Shown here: in pieces, positions 1-6,027 of the stretch
Position numbering within the stretch: the stretch's first letter is position 1
How the letters are laid out: each line of letters begins with the position of its first letter
The notes under the pieces: generated by a model
Database searches by the model: none
Seen by the model: the letters and a program-made list of their open reading frames with translations, nothing else
What the model was told of the DNA's origin: nothing
Position numbers and translations under genes: made by a program
Assembly: GCA_900772695.1 (NCBI GenBank)
Contig: CAAGRO010000428.1
Coordinates: 1 to 7,618 of the forward strand
Length of the DNA stretch: 7,618 bases
Reading direction: 5' to 3'
Source: an uncultured Oribacterium sp.
GTDB taxonomy: Bacteria > Bacillota > Clostridia > Lachnospirales > Lachnospiraceae

Positions 1-593
1 TATCTTCTTCTGTGGTGCTGTCATCTTTCTCGGTGTTTATGATATACATCTCTTTAGAGTTGGTAGAGTGTACTTCATCCGGTTCCGCACCGTGCGCAGC
101 GGCTGCGGCAGATGTCGATCATCCGGTGAAGTCCGGACTCCTGCAGGCACTCGGCGTCTTCATCGACACCATCGTGATCTGCAGCTGTACCGCCTTCGTG
201 ATGCTCCTCGTTCCGGAGGATGCGGTGGCCGGCCTCGGCGGTATGGACCTTCTCCAGGCGGCGATGCGCTACCACTTCGGCCAGGCCGGCGTAATCTTCA
301 TCGCCATCACGCTCTGGCTCTTCAGCTTCTCAACCTTCATCGGCGTCCTCTTCTACGCACGTTCGAACGTCGCGTATGTATTCGGCGACAGCTGGAAATC
401 ACAGAATGTATATAAGATCATCGCACTGATCAACCTCTTCATCGGCTGCATGGCGGCCTACACCTTCGTGTGGGATCTCGGCGATGTAGGCATTGGCCTC
501 ATGACGATCTTCAACATGCTCGCGCTGATCCCGATGTCGAAGGAAGCGATCGCCTCGCTCCGGGATTATGAGCAGCGTTTCATGAAACACTGA
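1..593 (+). CDS. AGCS-family alanine/glycine:cation symporter, 3' part (5' end outside the window or disrupted)
   Basis: An inner-membrane sodium (or proton)-coupled amino-acid symporter of the AGCS family. The reading frame is open from nt 3 to the TGA at 591-593. The family match starts at SGSAPCAAAAADVDHPVK (from nt 78), which corresponds to the conserved GSAPNAAA...HPVKQG block. It continues through GVFIDTIVICSCTA, LFSFSTFIGVLFYARSNVAYVFG and DVGIGLMTIFNMLALI to a short charged tail. Counting from the GTG at nt 12, membrane segments lie near residues 42-67, 92-115, 134-154 and 158-175, which are the last helices of the family; the N-terminal half or more is missing. The codons before SGSAP do not encode the expected RGxFSNEAG motif in any frame, so this may be a broken gene or a sequence junction. 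The GTG at nt 12 is unlikely to be the true start. The substrate cannot be deduced. Confidence 0.85.
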   Translation, partial: SSSVVLSSFSVFMIYISLELVECTSSGSAPCAAAAADVDHPVKSGLLQALGVFIDTIVICSCTAFVMLLVPEDAVAGLGGMDLLQAAMRYHFGQAGVIFIAITLWLFSFSTFIGVLFYARSNVAYVFGDSWKSQNVYKIIALINLFIGCMAAYTFVWDLGDVGIGLMTIFNMLALIPMSKEAIASLRDYEQRFMKH

Positions 594-694
594 AGCTTCC
601 TCCGCCGTATAGAAAAAGAAGAGTCTGTGGGGATGTCCTGATTTAGACGCGCAAATCCGAAGACAAACGATCACATCGATTCAGAAATGCAAAG

Positions 695-738
695 AAAGAC
701 CGGTGACCTGTTCAGAAAAACAGACCATCGGTCTTTTT
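695..738 (+). terminator. Intrinsic terminator after the symporter gene
   Basis: Arms 695-705 and 726-736 (AAAGACCGGTG / CATCGGTCTTT) pair over 11 bp with one G-T wobble. Inside them a 5-bp stem, CTGTT/AACAG (708-712/719-723), closes a 6-nt loop. The 3' arm runs into a T tract (734-738), with another T6 at 747-752. It lies about 100 bp after the symporter stop codon. Read from the other strand it is followed by a looser T-rich stretch, so it may also stop the convergent GntR transcript. Confidence 0.7.
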
Positions 739-803
739 GCGTGCAGTTTTTTCTTCTAATGAACGCCGGATGCGGCGCATGGATCATGAACAGCTGATCG
801 GGC

Positions 804-1598
804 TCATTCATTCACCTGAAACACCGTTTTAAAGGCTTCGTCGTTTATCACGCGCTCCAGTGTATGGTTGATGTTTCGGAAGTGATGAACGAGCTCCTGC
901 TCGAGGGCATCGCGGTTTCCCTGCTCGATCGCCTGCACCATGCGCACGTGTTGGGAGACGATGTTTACACTATCGTCCATCCGCTCATCATCACTGCGCT
1001 CGATGCCGAGGGCGAAGCGGCGTGCACGGATATAGTGAATGTCGTGGCGACCGGTGTGCTGCTGGACGAACTCCTTATTCTGCAGCTGATAGAAGAGGTC
1101 ATGGAAACGGGAGTCTGCATCGGTCAGCTTGATGAGTTCGTTGAAGCGGATCATATCCTGCTGCTCCTGCAGCATATTGCGAAGGAGCGGAAGAAGCGGT
1201 GGAAGAAGACCGGCGTCATAGGCGTCCATGACGACGCGGGTTTCCAGGACCTCGCGAAGATACCGAACCTGACGTACCCGATTCATATCGATGCGGCTCA
1301 CGAAGCTTCCGCGCTGCGGCTGCGAGTCCAGTGCACCTTCCGCGTTCAGCTGCCGCACGGCCTCGCGGACCGGGATACGGCTGCAGCTGAACATCTGCGC
1401 GAGCTTCACCTCGCTGAGCTTCGTGCCCGGCTGGAGTTCGAGCGTCGCGATACGATCCCACAGATAATGATGGATCTCCTCCGGCTTCGAAATCGCTGTG
1501 GGATCCGCCGTCGATTCAAATGGATGAATCGCTTCCGGCTTTGAAATATCCGTGGTATCAGCAATCGGTTTAATGACTTCACGCGTGTTCTCGTTCAT
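804..1598 (-). CDS. GntR-family (FadR/FCD subfamily) transcriptional regulator, probable hexuronate-operon regulator
   Basis: A cytoplasmic DNA-binding regulator of 264 residues. The start chosen is the ATG at 1598 (MNENTREV), because AGGAGT lies 5 nt upstream on the minus strand; the longer open frame upstream is AT-rich intergenic DNA. The winged helix spans about residues 41-102 (IHHYLWDRIATLELQPGTKL, then SRIPVREAVRQLNAEG and QRGSFVSRI). The all-helical FCD ligand domain follows from about residue 105, with the family's metal-site residues visible as D162, H166 (DSRFH), H217 (SQHVRM) and H239 (VHHF). Residues 14-43 contain an imperfect 18-residue duplication (DISKPEAIH / AISKPEEIH) ahead of the DNA-binding domain. 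It is divergent from uxuA, with shared operator-like sites between them, as expected for an UxuR/ExuR-like regulator of fructuronate and mannonate use. The ligand and the sign of regulation are inferred. FCD proteins also regulate other sugar acids and fatty acids. Confidence 0.92.
   Translation of the reverse strand: MNENTREVIKPIADTTDISKPEAIHPFESTADPTAISKPEEIHHYLWDRIATLELQPGTKLSEVKLAQMFSCSRIPVREAVRQLNAEGALDSQPQRGSFVSRIDMNRVRQVRYLREVLETRVVMDAYDAGLLPPLLPLLRNMLQEQQDMIRFNELIKLTDADSRFHDLFYQLQNKEFVQQHTGRHDIHYIRARRFALGIERSDDERMDDSVNIVSQHVRMVQAIEQGNRDALEQELVHHFRNINHTLERVINDEAFKTVFQVNE
1470..1559 (-). repeat. Imperfect 54-bp in-frame duplication in the regulator's N-terminal tail
   Basis: Two related units encode residues 14-31 and 32-43 of the GntR protein. 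On the plus strand the shared words are TGGAT, CCGGCTT, GAAAT and GTGG, in the same order near 1471-1501 and 1520-1555. The period is 18 codons. It precedes the winged helix and looks like an internal duplication that lengthened the N-terminal tail. Confidence 0.75.
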
Positions 1599-1632
1599 GA
1601 GGGACTCCTGAAAAACAAATAGATATAGTTTC

Positions 1633-1660
1633 ATTATACTCAGATAGAACAGAAAATCTA
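1633..1660 (-). promoter_or_regulatory. Probable promoter of the GntR regulator gene
   Basis: On the minus strand a perfect -10 TATAAT lies at 1638-1633, about 35 nt before the ATG. The best -35 is weak (TAGATT at 1660-1655, 16-bp spacing, 3 of 6 matches). One copy of the repeated operator core (1658-1669) touches this -35, which would fit autorepression. Confidence 0.5.
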
Positions 1661-1669
1661 GTATACATT
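1658..1669. promoter_or_regulatory. Operator-like repeat, copy 1 (regulator side)
   Basis: CTAGTATACATT, identical to copy 2 at 1826-1837. Its core TAGTATACAT fits the FCD-type GntR pattern T-N-G-T-N2-A-C-N-A at all but the last position. Both copies are preceded by ACAGAAA (with two extra bases here). It overlaps the -35 region of the regulator's promoter. Binding is inferred from the repeat and its placement. Confidence 0.6.
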
Positions 1670-1718
1670 CGCTCACGAAAGACGAAATGTACGAAAAAGT
1701 CGATATAGAAAGCTGAAC

Positions 1719-1738
1719 ATTGTGAATAATAACACAAT
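1719..1738. promoter_or_regulatory. CRP/FNR-like inverted repeat in the divergent intergenic region
   Basis: ATTGTG (1719-1724) and CACAAT (1733-1738) form a perfect 6-bp dyad around an 8-bp AT spacer. The inner 16 bases (1721-1736) match TGTGA-N6-TCACA at nine of ten fixed positions. The centre lies about 90 bp upstream of the predicted uxuA transcription start. The cognate protein is unknown. Confidence 0.4.
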
Positions 1739-1782
1739 CCGACATGAAAACTGACAAAAACAGGCTTTTTTTCTAAATACCG

Positions 1783-1811
1783 TTGACAGATAAAACATAG
1801 CGGGTTATTCT
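1783..1811 (+). promoter_or_regulatory. Sigma-A promoter of uxuAB
   Basis: A consensus -35 TTGACA (1783-1788), 17-bp spacer and -10 TATTCT (1806-1811). A T7 tract just upstream (1766-1772) is AT-rich in the manner of an UP element. The predicted start near 1818 puts operator copy 2 in the early transcribed region, where a bound repressor could block initiation or clearance. Confidence 0.75.
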
Positions 1812-1825
1812 AGGAACTACAGAAA

Positions 1826-1837
1826 CTAGTATACATT
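1826..1837. promoter_or_regulatory. Operator-like repeat, copy 2 (uxuA side)
   Basis: A second exact copy of CTAGTATACATT, preceded by ACAGAAA, located between the predicted uxuA transcription start and its ribosome site. It starts 168 bp from copy 1. It is the likely binding site of the divergent GntR protein. Confidence 0.6.
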
Positions 1838-1856
1838 TTGTACGGAGGGTATAATA

Positions 1857-2966
1857 ATGGAAATGACATTACGTTGGTACGGCTCGAAGTTTGATACCGT
1901 AACTTTACAGCAGATTCGCCAGATTCCAGGCGTAACCGGAGTTATCTCTACACTGTATGACACCACCCCGGGTGAGGTATGGCCGCAGGAGAGAATCCAC
2001 GCATTAAAGGAAGAGATCGAGGCTGCAGGCCTTCGCCTGAGCGGTATCGAGTCTGTCAATGTCTGCGACTCCATCAAGGTCGGCGATGAGAACCGTGATA
2101 AGTACATCGCAAACTACATCGAGACACTGGAGAACCTCGGTAAGGAGGACATCCACCTCGTATGCTACAACTTCATGCCGGTATTTGACTGGACCAGAAC
2201 TGAGCTGGCACGTAAGAACCCGGATGGTTCCACCGGCCTCGCTTATAACCAGAAGGCGATCGACGCGATCGATCCGGATGATCTCGCTGCTTCCATGGAG
2301 AAGATGTCGAACGGCGCCGTAATGCCAGGCTGGGAGCCAGAGCGTATGGCGAAGATCAAGGAGCTCTTCGAGATGTATAAGGATGTCGACGGCGAGAAGC
2401 TGTTCCAGAACCTCGTATACTTCCTGAAGGCCATCATGCCGGTCTGCAACAAGTATGATATCAAGATGGCGATCCACCCGGATGATCCGGCATGGTCCGT
2501 ATTCGGTCTCACCAGAATCATCAACTCTGAGGCAGGCATCCTTCGTCTGATGAATGCTGTCGATGATGTACATAACGGCGTAACCTTCTGCTCCGGTTCT
2601 TACGGTACCAACCTCGAGAACGACCTTCCGCACATGATCCGTGCACTGAAGGGCAGAATTCACTTCGCACACGTGCGTAACCTCCGCTTCAACGATACCT
2701 CCCGTGAGAACTATGATTTCCAGGAGGCTTGCCACATCTCCAGCGATGGGAACTTCGATATGTACGAGATCGTTCGTGCACTCTATGAGATCGGCTTTGA
2801 CGGCCCGATGCGTCCGGACCACGGCCGTATGATCTGGGATGAGGTCGACAAGCCGGGCGTTGTTCCGGGCTATGGTCTCTATGATCGTGCACTCGGTGCC
2901 ACCTATCTGCAGGGTCTCTGGGAGGCCATCGATAAGGCAGAGACGAGAAAGGAGTTTGCAAAATGA
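1857..2966 (+). CDS. uxuA: Mannonate dehydratase UxuA
   Basis: Dehydrates D-mannonate to 2-keto-3-deoxy-D-gluconate (EC 4.2.1.8) in cytoplasmic hexuronate breakdown. At 369 residues it has the usual Gram-positive UxuA length. The TIM-barrel sequence opens with the typical MEMTLRWYG...IRQIPGVTGVISTLYDTTPGEVW. The expected metal and active-site residues are visible: H207 (IHPDD), C245 (TFCSGSYG), H272 (HFAHVRN), D321 and H322 (RPDHGR), plus the terminal GYGLYDRALGATYLQG block. Their roles are assigned by homology with known UxuA structures. The start is the ATG at 1857, with GGAGGG 7 nt upstream. It is the first gene of the operon and its TGA overlaps the uxuB start. Regulation is probably by the divergent GntR repressor at operator 1826-1837. 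No anomaly was seen. Confidence 0.96.
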   Translation: MEMTLRWYGSKFDTVTLQQIRQIPGVTGVISTLYDTTPGEVWPQERIHALKEEIEAAGLRLSGIESVNVCDSIKVGDENRDKYIANYIETLENLGKEDIHLVCYNFMPVFDWTRTELARKNPDGSTGLAYNQKAIDAIDPDDLAASMEKMSNGAVMPGWEPERMAKIKELFEMYKDVDGEKLFQNLVYFLKAIMPVCNKYDIKMAIHPDDPAWSVFGLTRIINSEAGILRLMNAVDDVHNGVTFCSGSYGTNLENDLPHMIRALKGRIHFAHVRNLRFNDTSRENYDFQEACHISSDGNFDMYEIVRALYEIGFDGPMRPDHGRMIWDEVDKPGVVPGYGLYDRALGATYLQGLWEAIDKAETRKEFAK

Positions 2967-4573
2967 AATTAACACTTGAGGGTTTAAAGGATAATACTGC
3001 ATGGGAGAAGGCCGGTGTGACACTGCCATCCTATGATGTGGCTGCACTTGCAGAGAATACAAAGAAGTCCCCACGCTGGGTACACTTCGGTATCGGTAAC
3101 ATCTTCCGTATCTTCCTCGGAAGCATCGCAGATACACTGATCGAGAAGGGTGAGCTCGATAAGGGCATCACCTGTGTCGAGACCTTCGACTTCGATGTCG
3201 TAGATAAGATCTACAAGCCGTACGACAACCTCGTACTGGGCGTCACCCTGAAGGCAGACGGCAATACCGAGAAGCGCGTCATCGGTTCTCTGACCGAGGC
3301 GATCAAGGCACAGTCTTCCGATGCTGCAGAGTGGAATCGTCTCAAGGAAATCTTCACAAATCCGGATTTCCAGATGGCAACCTTCACCATCACCGAGAAG
3401 GGCTATGCACTGAAGAATGCAGAAGGCCAGTACTTCCCGTTCGTACAGGCAGACATCGATAACGGTCCGGAGAAGCCGGGCGCTGCGATGGCGATCGTCG
3501 CTGCACTTCTGTTCGAGCGTTTCAAGGCCGGCCAGTATCCGGTCGCGATCGTTTCCTGCGATAACTGCTCACACAACGGTGAGAAGCTTATGAGCTCCGT
3601 CGTAACCATGGCCGAGGAGTGGGAGAAGAAGGGCTTCGTTCCGGCAGCCTTCGTAGACTATCTGAAGGATGATTCGAAGGTTGGCTTCCCATGGTCCATG
3701 ATCGATAAGATCACCCCGCGTCCGGCAGAGTCCGTAGAGAAGGAGCTCGAGGCAATCGGCATCGAGGATATGGCTCCGGTCATCACCTCGAAGCATACCT
3801 ACATCGCACCTTTCGTCAATGCAGAGGGCCCGCAGTATCTCGTGATCGAGGACAAGTTCCCGAACGGCAGACCGAAGCTCGAGGATGCCGGTGTATACAT
3901 GACTGACCGTGATACCGTAAATAAGGTAGAGCGCATGAAGGTGACCACCTGCCTCAATCCGCTGCACACGGCACTGGCGGTATACGGCTGTGTACTCGGC
4001 TACACGCTGATCGCAGATGAGATGAAGGACACCGAGCTCAACAAGCTCGTTCATGAGATCGGCCCGGTCGAGGGTATGCCGGTTGTAACCAACCCTGGTA
4101 TTCTTTCTCCGGAGGCCTTCGTCGACGAGGTCATCAATGTTCGTATCCCGAACCCGTTCATGCCGGATACGCCACAGCGTATCGCGACCGATACCTCTCA
4201 GAAGGTCGGCATCCGTTACGGCGAGACCATCAAGAGCTATGTTGCGAAGTATGGCGACGCGAAGAAGCTGAAGGCGATTCCGCTTGCAATCGCAGGCTGG
4301 CTGCGTTATCTTCTTGGTGTGGATGATGAGGGTCAGGCTTTCGAGCGTTCCGCAGATCCTATGCTGGAGACACTGTCTCAGCAGATGGAAGGCATCACTC
4401 TCGGACATCCGGAGAGCGTCGGCGACAAGGTTCGTCCGATCCTCAGCAACGCGAACATTTTCGGCTCTGACCTTTATGAGGCTGGTATCGGCGATCTGAT
4501 CGAGGATCTCTTTAAGGAGGAGCTGGCAGGCCCTGGTGCCGTGAGAGCCACCCTCAAGAAGTACCTTGATTGA
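2963..4573 (+). CDS. uxuB: Fructuronate reductase UxuB (mannitol dehydrogenase family)
   Basis: An NAD-dependent reductase interconverting D-fructuronate and D-mannonate (EC 1.1.1.57), a polyol-specific long-chain dehydrogenase of 536 residues. The Rossmann entry is VHFGIGNIFR (residues 40-49). VSCDNCSHNG (197-206) is the SCDN cofactor-binding segment, and a VIEDKFP block lies at 294-300. The catalytic signature is at 326-335, KVTTCLNPLH (K326, N332, H335). The usual family spacing is K-x4-N-x2-H; here five residues separate K and N. The start is the ATG at 2963 with AAAGGAG 8 nt upstream. The ATG overlaps the uxuA stop as ATGA, so the two are probably translationally coupled. Other activities in this family (tagaturonate, altronate or mannitol dehydrogenase) are possible, but adjacency to uxuA favours fructuronate reductase. 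Confidence 0.93.
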   Translation: MKLTLEGLKDNTAWEKAGVTLPSYDVAALAENTKKSPRWVHFGIGNIFRIFLGSIADTLIEKGELDKGITCVETFDFDVVDKIYKPYDNLVLGVTLKADGNTEKRVIGSLTEAIKAQSSDAAEWNRLKEIFTNPDFQMATFTITEKGYALKNAEGQYFPFVQADIDNGPEKPGAAMAIVAALLFERFKAGQYPVAIVSCDNCSHNGEKLMSSVVTMAEEWEKKGFVPAAFVDYLKDDSKVGFPWSMIDKITPRPAESVEKELEAIGIEDMAPVITSKHTYIAPFVNAEGPQYLVIEDKFPNGRPKLEDAGVYMTDRDTVNKVERMKVTTCLNPLHTALAVYGCVLGYTLIADEMKDTELNKLVHEIGPVEGMPVVTNPGILSPEAFVDEVINVRIPNPFMPDTPQRIATDTSQKVGIRYGETIKSYVAKYGDAKKLKAIPLAIAGWLRYLLGVDDEGQAFERSADPMLETLSQQMEGITLGHPESVGDKVRPILSNANIFGSDLYEAGIGDLIEDLFKEELAGPGAVRATLKKYLD

Positions 4574-4614
4574 TCTTTGAATCAGGCATATGGGCAGAAA
4601 GAGACGAGTGAAGC

Positions 4615-5799
4615 ATGCGAATCATATTTGCTACCCATAACAAAAATAAAATGACAGAGGTGCGCCAGATCCTGGGGGATCTGGCCACCGATATCGTTGC
4701 GAAGAGTGAGCTCGGGATTGATTTCGAGCCCGTCGAGACCGGTAAGACCTTTGCGGAGAACGCAGAGCTGAAGGCCGTCGGCATTCGCAGCTATATGCTT
4801 GCACATCATATGCTGGAGGACGATGACATCATCATGTCGGACGACTCCGGCCTTTGTGTTAATTACATGCTGGGACTTCCGGGCATTTACAGTGCCCGTT
4901 ACCTCGGTGAGGATACCTCGTATGATGTGAAGAATGCACGCATCATCCATGAGCTTCGCTATGCGGAGGGGGATGAACGCGCGGCACACTTCACCTGCGA
5001 TATCTGCGCTGCATTTGCAGACGGGCGTGTTCTCCACGCAGAAGGCATCTTCGAGGGCCTGATTGCCCATGAGCCGAAGGGGGAGCATGGGTTCGGATAT
5101 GATCCGATCCTCTACCTTCCGGAGTATGGCAAGACCTCTGCGGAGCTGACGCCGGAGGAAAAGAACGCGATTTCTCATCGCGGCAAGGCACTCCGTGCGA
5201 TGCGTGAGCTTCTGAAGGATGTCCTGGAAAAGGATGCCGCGAGACGCGGTGCAACGTCGGAAGACGGGGCAGAGGCCCGGGAGGAAAGCGGACTTGTCCG
5301 CCCCTTTCAGACCGTCCTCGTCGTAAGTGATTCCCACCGGAACGACGCGAACCTGAAGGATGTACTGAGCCGCATCGGGATGATCGATATCCTCATCCAT
5401 CTCGGCGATGCCGAGGGCTCGGAGGGGATGATCCAGCAGTATGCCGGTGACGGTGTGCAGTGCTATTTCGTTCAGGGAAACAACGACTTCTTCACCTCGC
5501 TGCCGAAGGATATCGTCGTGAAGATCGGAAAGCATCGCTGCCTTCTGACCCATGGCCACTACTATGGGGTCAATATGGGCGTATCCGGGATCGTCGATGA
5601 AGCGAAGAACCGTGACTGCGATGTCGTGATGTTTGGCCATACACATAAGCCGTTCCTGAAAACGGTCGATGGGGTGACCTGTCTGAATCCGGGTTCTATC
5701 AGCTATCCGCGCCAGGTCGATCGTCGTCCATCCTATATGGTGATCGACGTCAGTGAAGAAGGCGATTTCGAGTTTCGCCCGGTGTACATAAAAGATTAG
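4615..5799 (+). CDS. Fusion of RdgB/HAM1 XTP/dITP pyrophosphatase and YfcE/YsnB-type metallophosphoesterase
   Basis: A 394-residue two-domain cytoplasmic protein. Residues 1-205 are an RdgB/HAM1 pyrophosphatase that hydrolyses non-canonical XTP and (d)ITP to monophosphates: ATHNKNK (6-12), TFAENA (45-50), DDSGL (76-80), LPGIYSARY (88-96), GFGYDPI (159-165), EKNAISHRGKAL (182-193). Residues 206-231 are a charged linker. Residues 232-394 are a calcineurin-like phosphoesterase of the YfcE/MJ0936 group: SDSH (238-241), HLGD (262-265), GNND (288-291), THGH (312-315), GHTH (341-344). All expected metal ligands are present. The linker has no stop and no in-frame ATG, GTG or TTG near the second domain, so one polypeptide is expected. 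The start fits the family's N-terminus, although the ribosome site is weak. It lies 41 bp after uxuB with no terminator, so read-through is likely. The phosphoesterase substrate is unknown. Confidence 0.93.
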   Translation: MRIIFATHNKNKMTEVRQILGDLATDIVAKSELGIDFEPVETGKTFAENAELKAVGIRSYMLAHHMLEDDDIIMSDDSGLCVNYMLGLPGIYSARYLGEDTSYDVKNARIIHELRYAEGDERAAHFTCDICAAFADGRVLHAEGIFEGLIAHEPKGEHGFGYDPILYLPEYGKTSAELTPEEKNAISHRGKALRAMRELLKDVLEKDAARRGATSEDGAEAREESGLVRPFQTVLVVSDSHRNDANLKDVLSRIGMIDILIHLGDAEGSEGMIQQYAGDGVQCYFVQGNNDFFTSLPKDIVVKIGKHRCLLTHGHYYGVNMGVSGIVDEAKNRDCDVVMFGHTHKPFLKTVDGVTCLNPGSISYPRQVDRRPSYMVIDVSEEGDFEFRPVYIKD

Positions 5800-5872
5800 A
5801 CTCCACAGGACGCGAACCCGCGACGACGGATTTTAAGGTCCAGTGCTCTGCCGGTGGTGGAGCGGTTTACTG
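5797..5872 (-). other. tRNA-like fossil (Leu-TAA-like), acceptor stem lost
   Basis: Read on the minus strand, the DNA shows a D-arm (GCTC at 5863-5860 paired with GAGC at 5848-5845, 11-nt loop) and an A at position 26. The anticodon arm is CTGGA/TCCGT with an 8-nt loop, CCTTAAAA, containing TAA after a T. The T-arm is GCGGG/CCTGT with loop TTCGCGT. The two acceptor segments (5872-5866 and 5804-5798) do not pair. An alternative 6-bp pairing exists between 5801-5806 and 5857-5862. This looks like a decayed tRNA. A functional structured RNA, or an old integration site, is less likely. Confidence 0.4.
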
Positions 5873-5931
5873 ACTCAGGAAAGAAATGCGTGGCGGAACG
5901 TAAAATAAGCGTGAAAGCGATGCATTATCCC

Positions 5932-5960
5932 TTGTATGTGAAAAATAAATCATATATAAT
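5932..5960 (+). promoter_or_regulatory. Promoter of the KDPG aldolase gene
   Basis: A perfect -10 TATAAT at 5955-5960 and a partial -35 TTGTAT at 5932-5937, with 17-bp spacing. The predicted transcription start, near 5967, coincides with the cre box. This shows the aldolase gene has its own transcript rather than depending on uxuA. Confidence 0.65.
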
Positions 5961-5966
5961 AGGCAC

Positions 5967-5980
5967 TGTAAGCGTTTACA
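5967..5980. promoter_or_regulatory. CcpA-type cre box
   Basis: TGTAAGCGTTTACA matches the cre consensus TGWNANCGNTNWCA at every fixed position. It sits on the predicted transcription start, the usual place for catabolite repression by CcpA with HPr-Ser-P in Bacillota. Confidence 0.85.
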
Positions 5981-6003
5981 AAGCCTGAAATTCCTTCGGG
6001 CTT
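5981..6003 (+). promoter_or_regulatory. Leader hairpin of the aldolase mRNA
   Basis: AAGCCTGAA (5981-5989) pairs with TTCGGGCTT (5995-6003) over 9 bp with one wobble and a 5-nt loop. It begins immediately after the cre box, within about 15 nt of the predicted 5' end, and ends 10 nt before the ribosome site. No T tract follows, so it is not an intrinsic terminator. A 5' mRNA-stabilising role is plausible. Confidence 0.5.
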
Positions 6004-6027
6004 GATAATATTCAAAGGAGATTTGAT

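Noticed and set aside
764..777. CGCCG/CGGCG hairpin downstream of the GntR stop codon as its terminator
   Set aside because: The stem is only 5 bp and no T tract follows it on the minus strand. The hairpin at 695-738 is a better candidate for stopping both transcripts.
864..1544. Plus-strand open frame of 226 codons opposite the GntR gene
   Set aside because: The minus-strand product has a full winged helix and FCD domain with a ribosome site; the plus frame matches nothing recognisable.
1775..1788. Possible cre box overlapping the uxuA -35
   Set aside because: It lacks the first TG, and most of the match is simply the TTGACA hexamer, so it is not above chance.
1850..1855. TATAAT just before the uxuA start codon
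   Set aside because: It lies between the ribosome site and the ATG. A promoter there would remove the leader and ribosome site, and a better promoter lies upstream.
2004..3137. Long minus-strand open frame of 377 codons opposite uxuA
   Set aside because: It is the complement of uxuA and the start of uxuB, which carry clear family motifs; the antisense protein shows no recognisable domain and no ribosome site. The same applies to the long minus-strand frames at 3569-4408 and 4582-5646.
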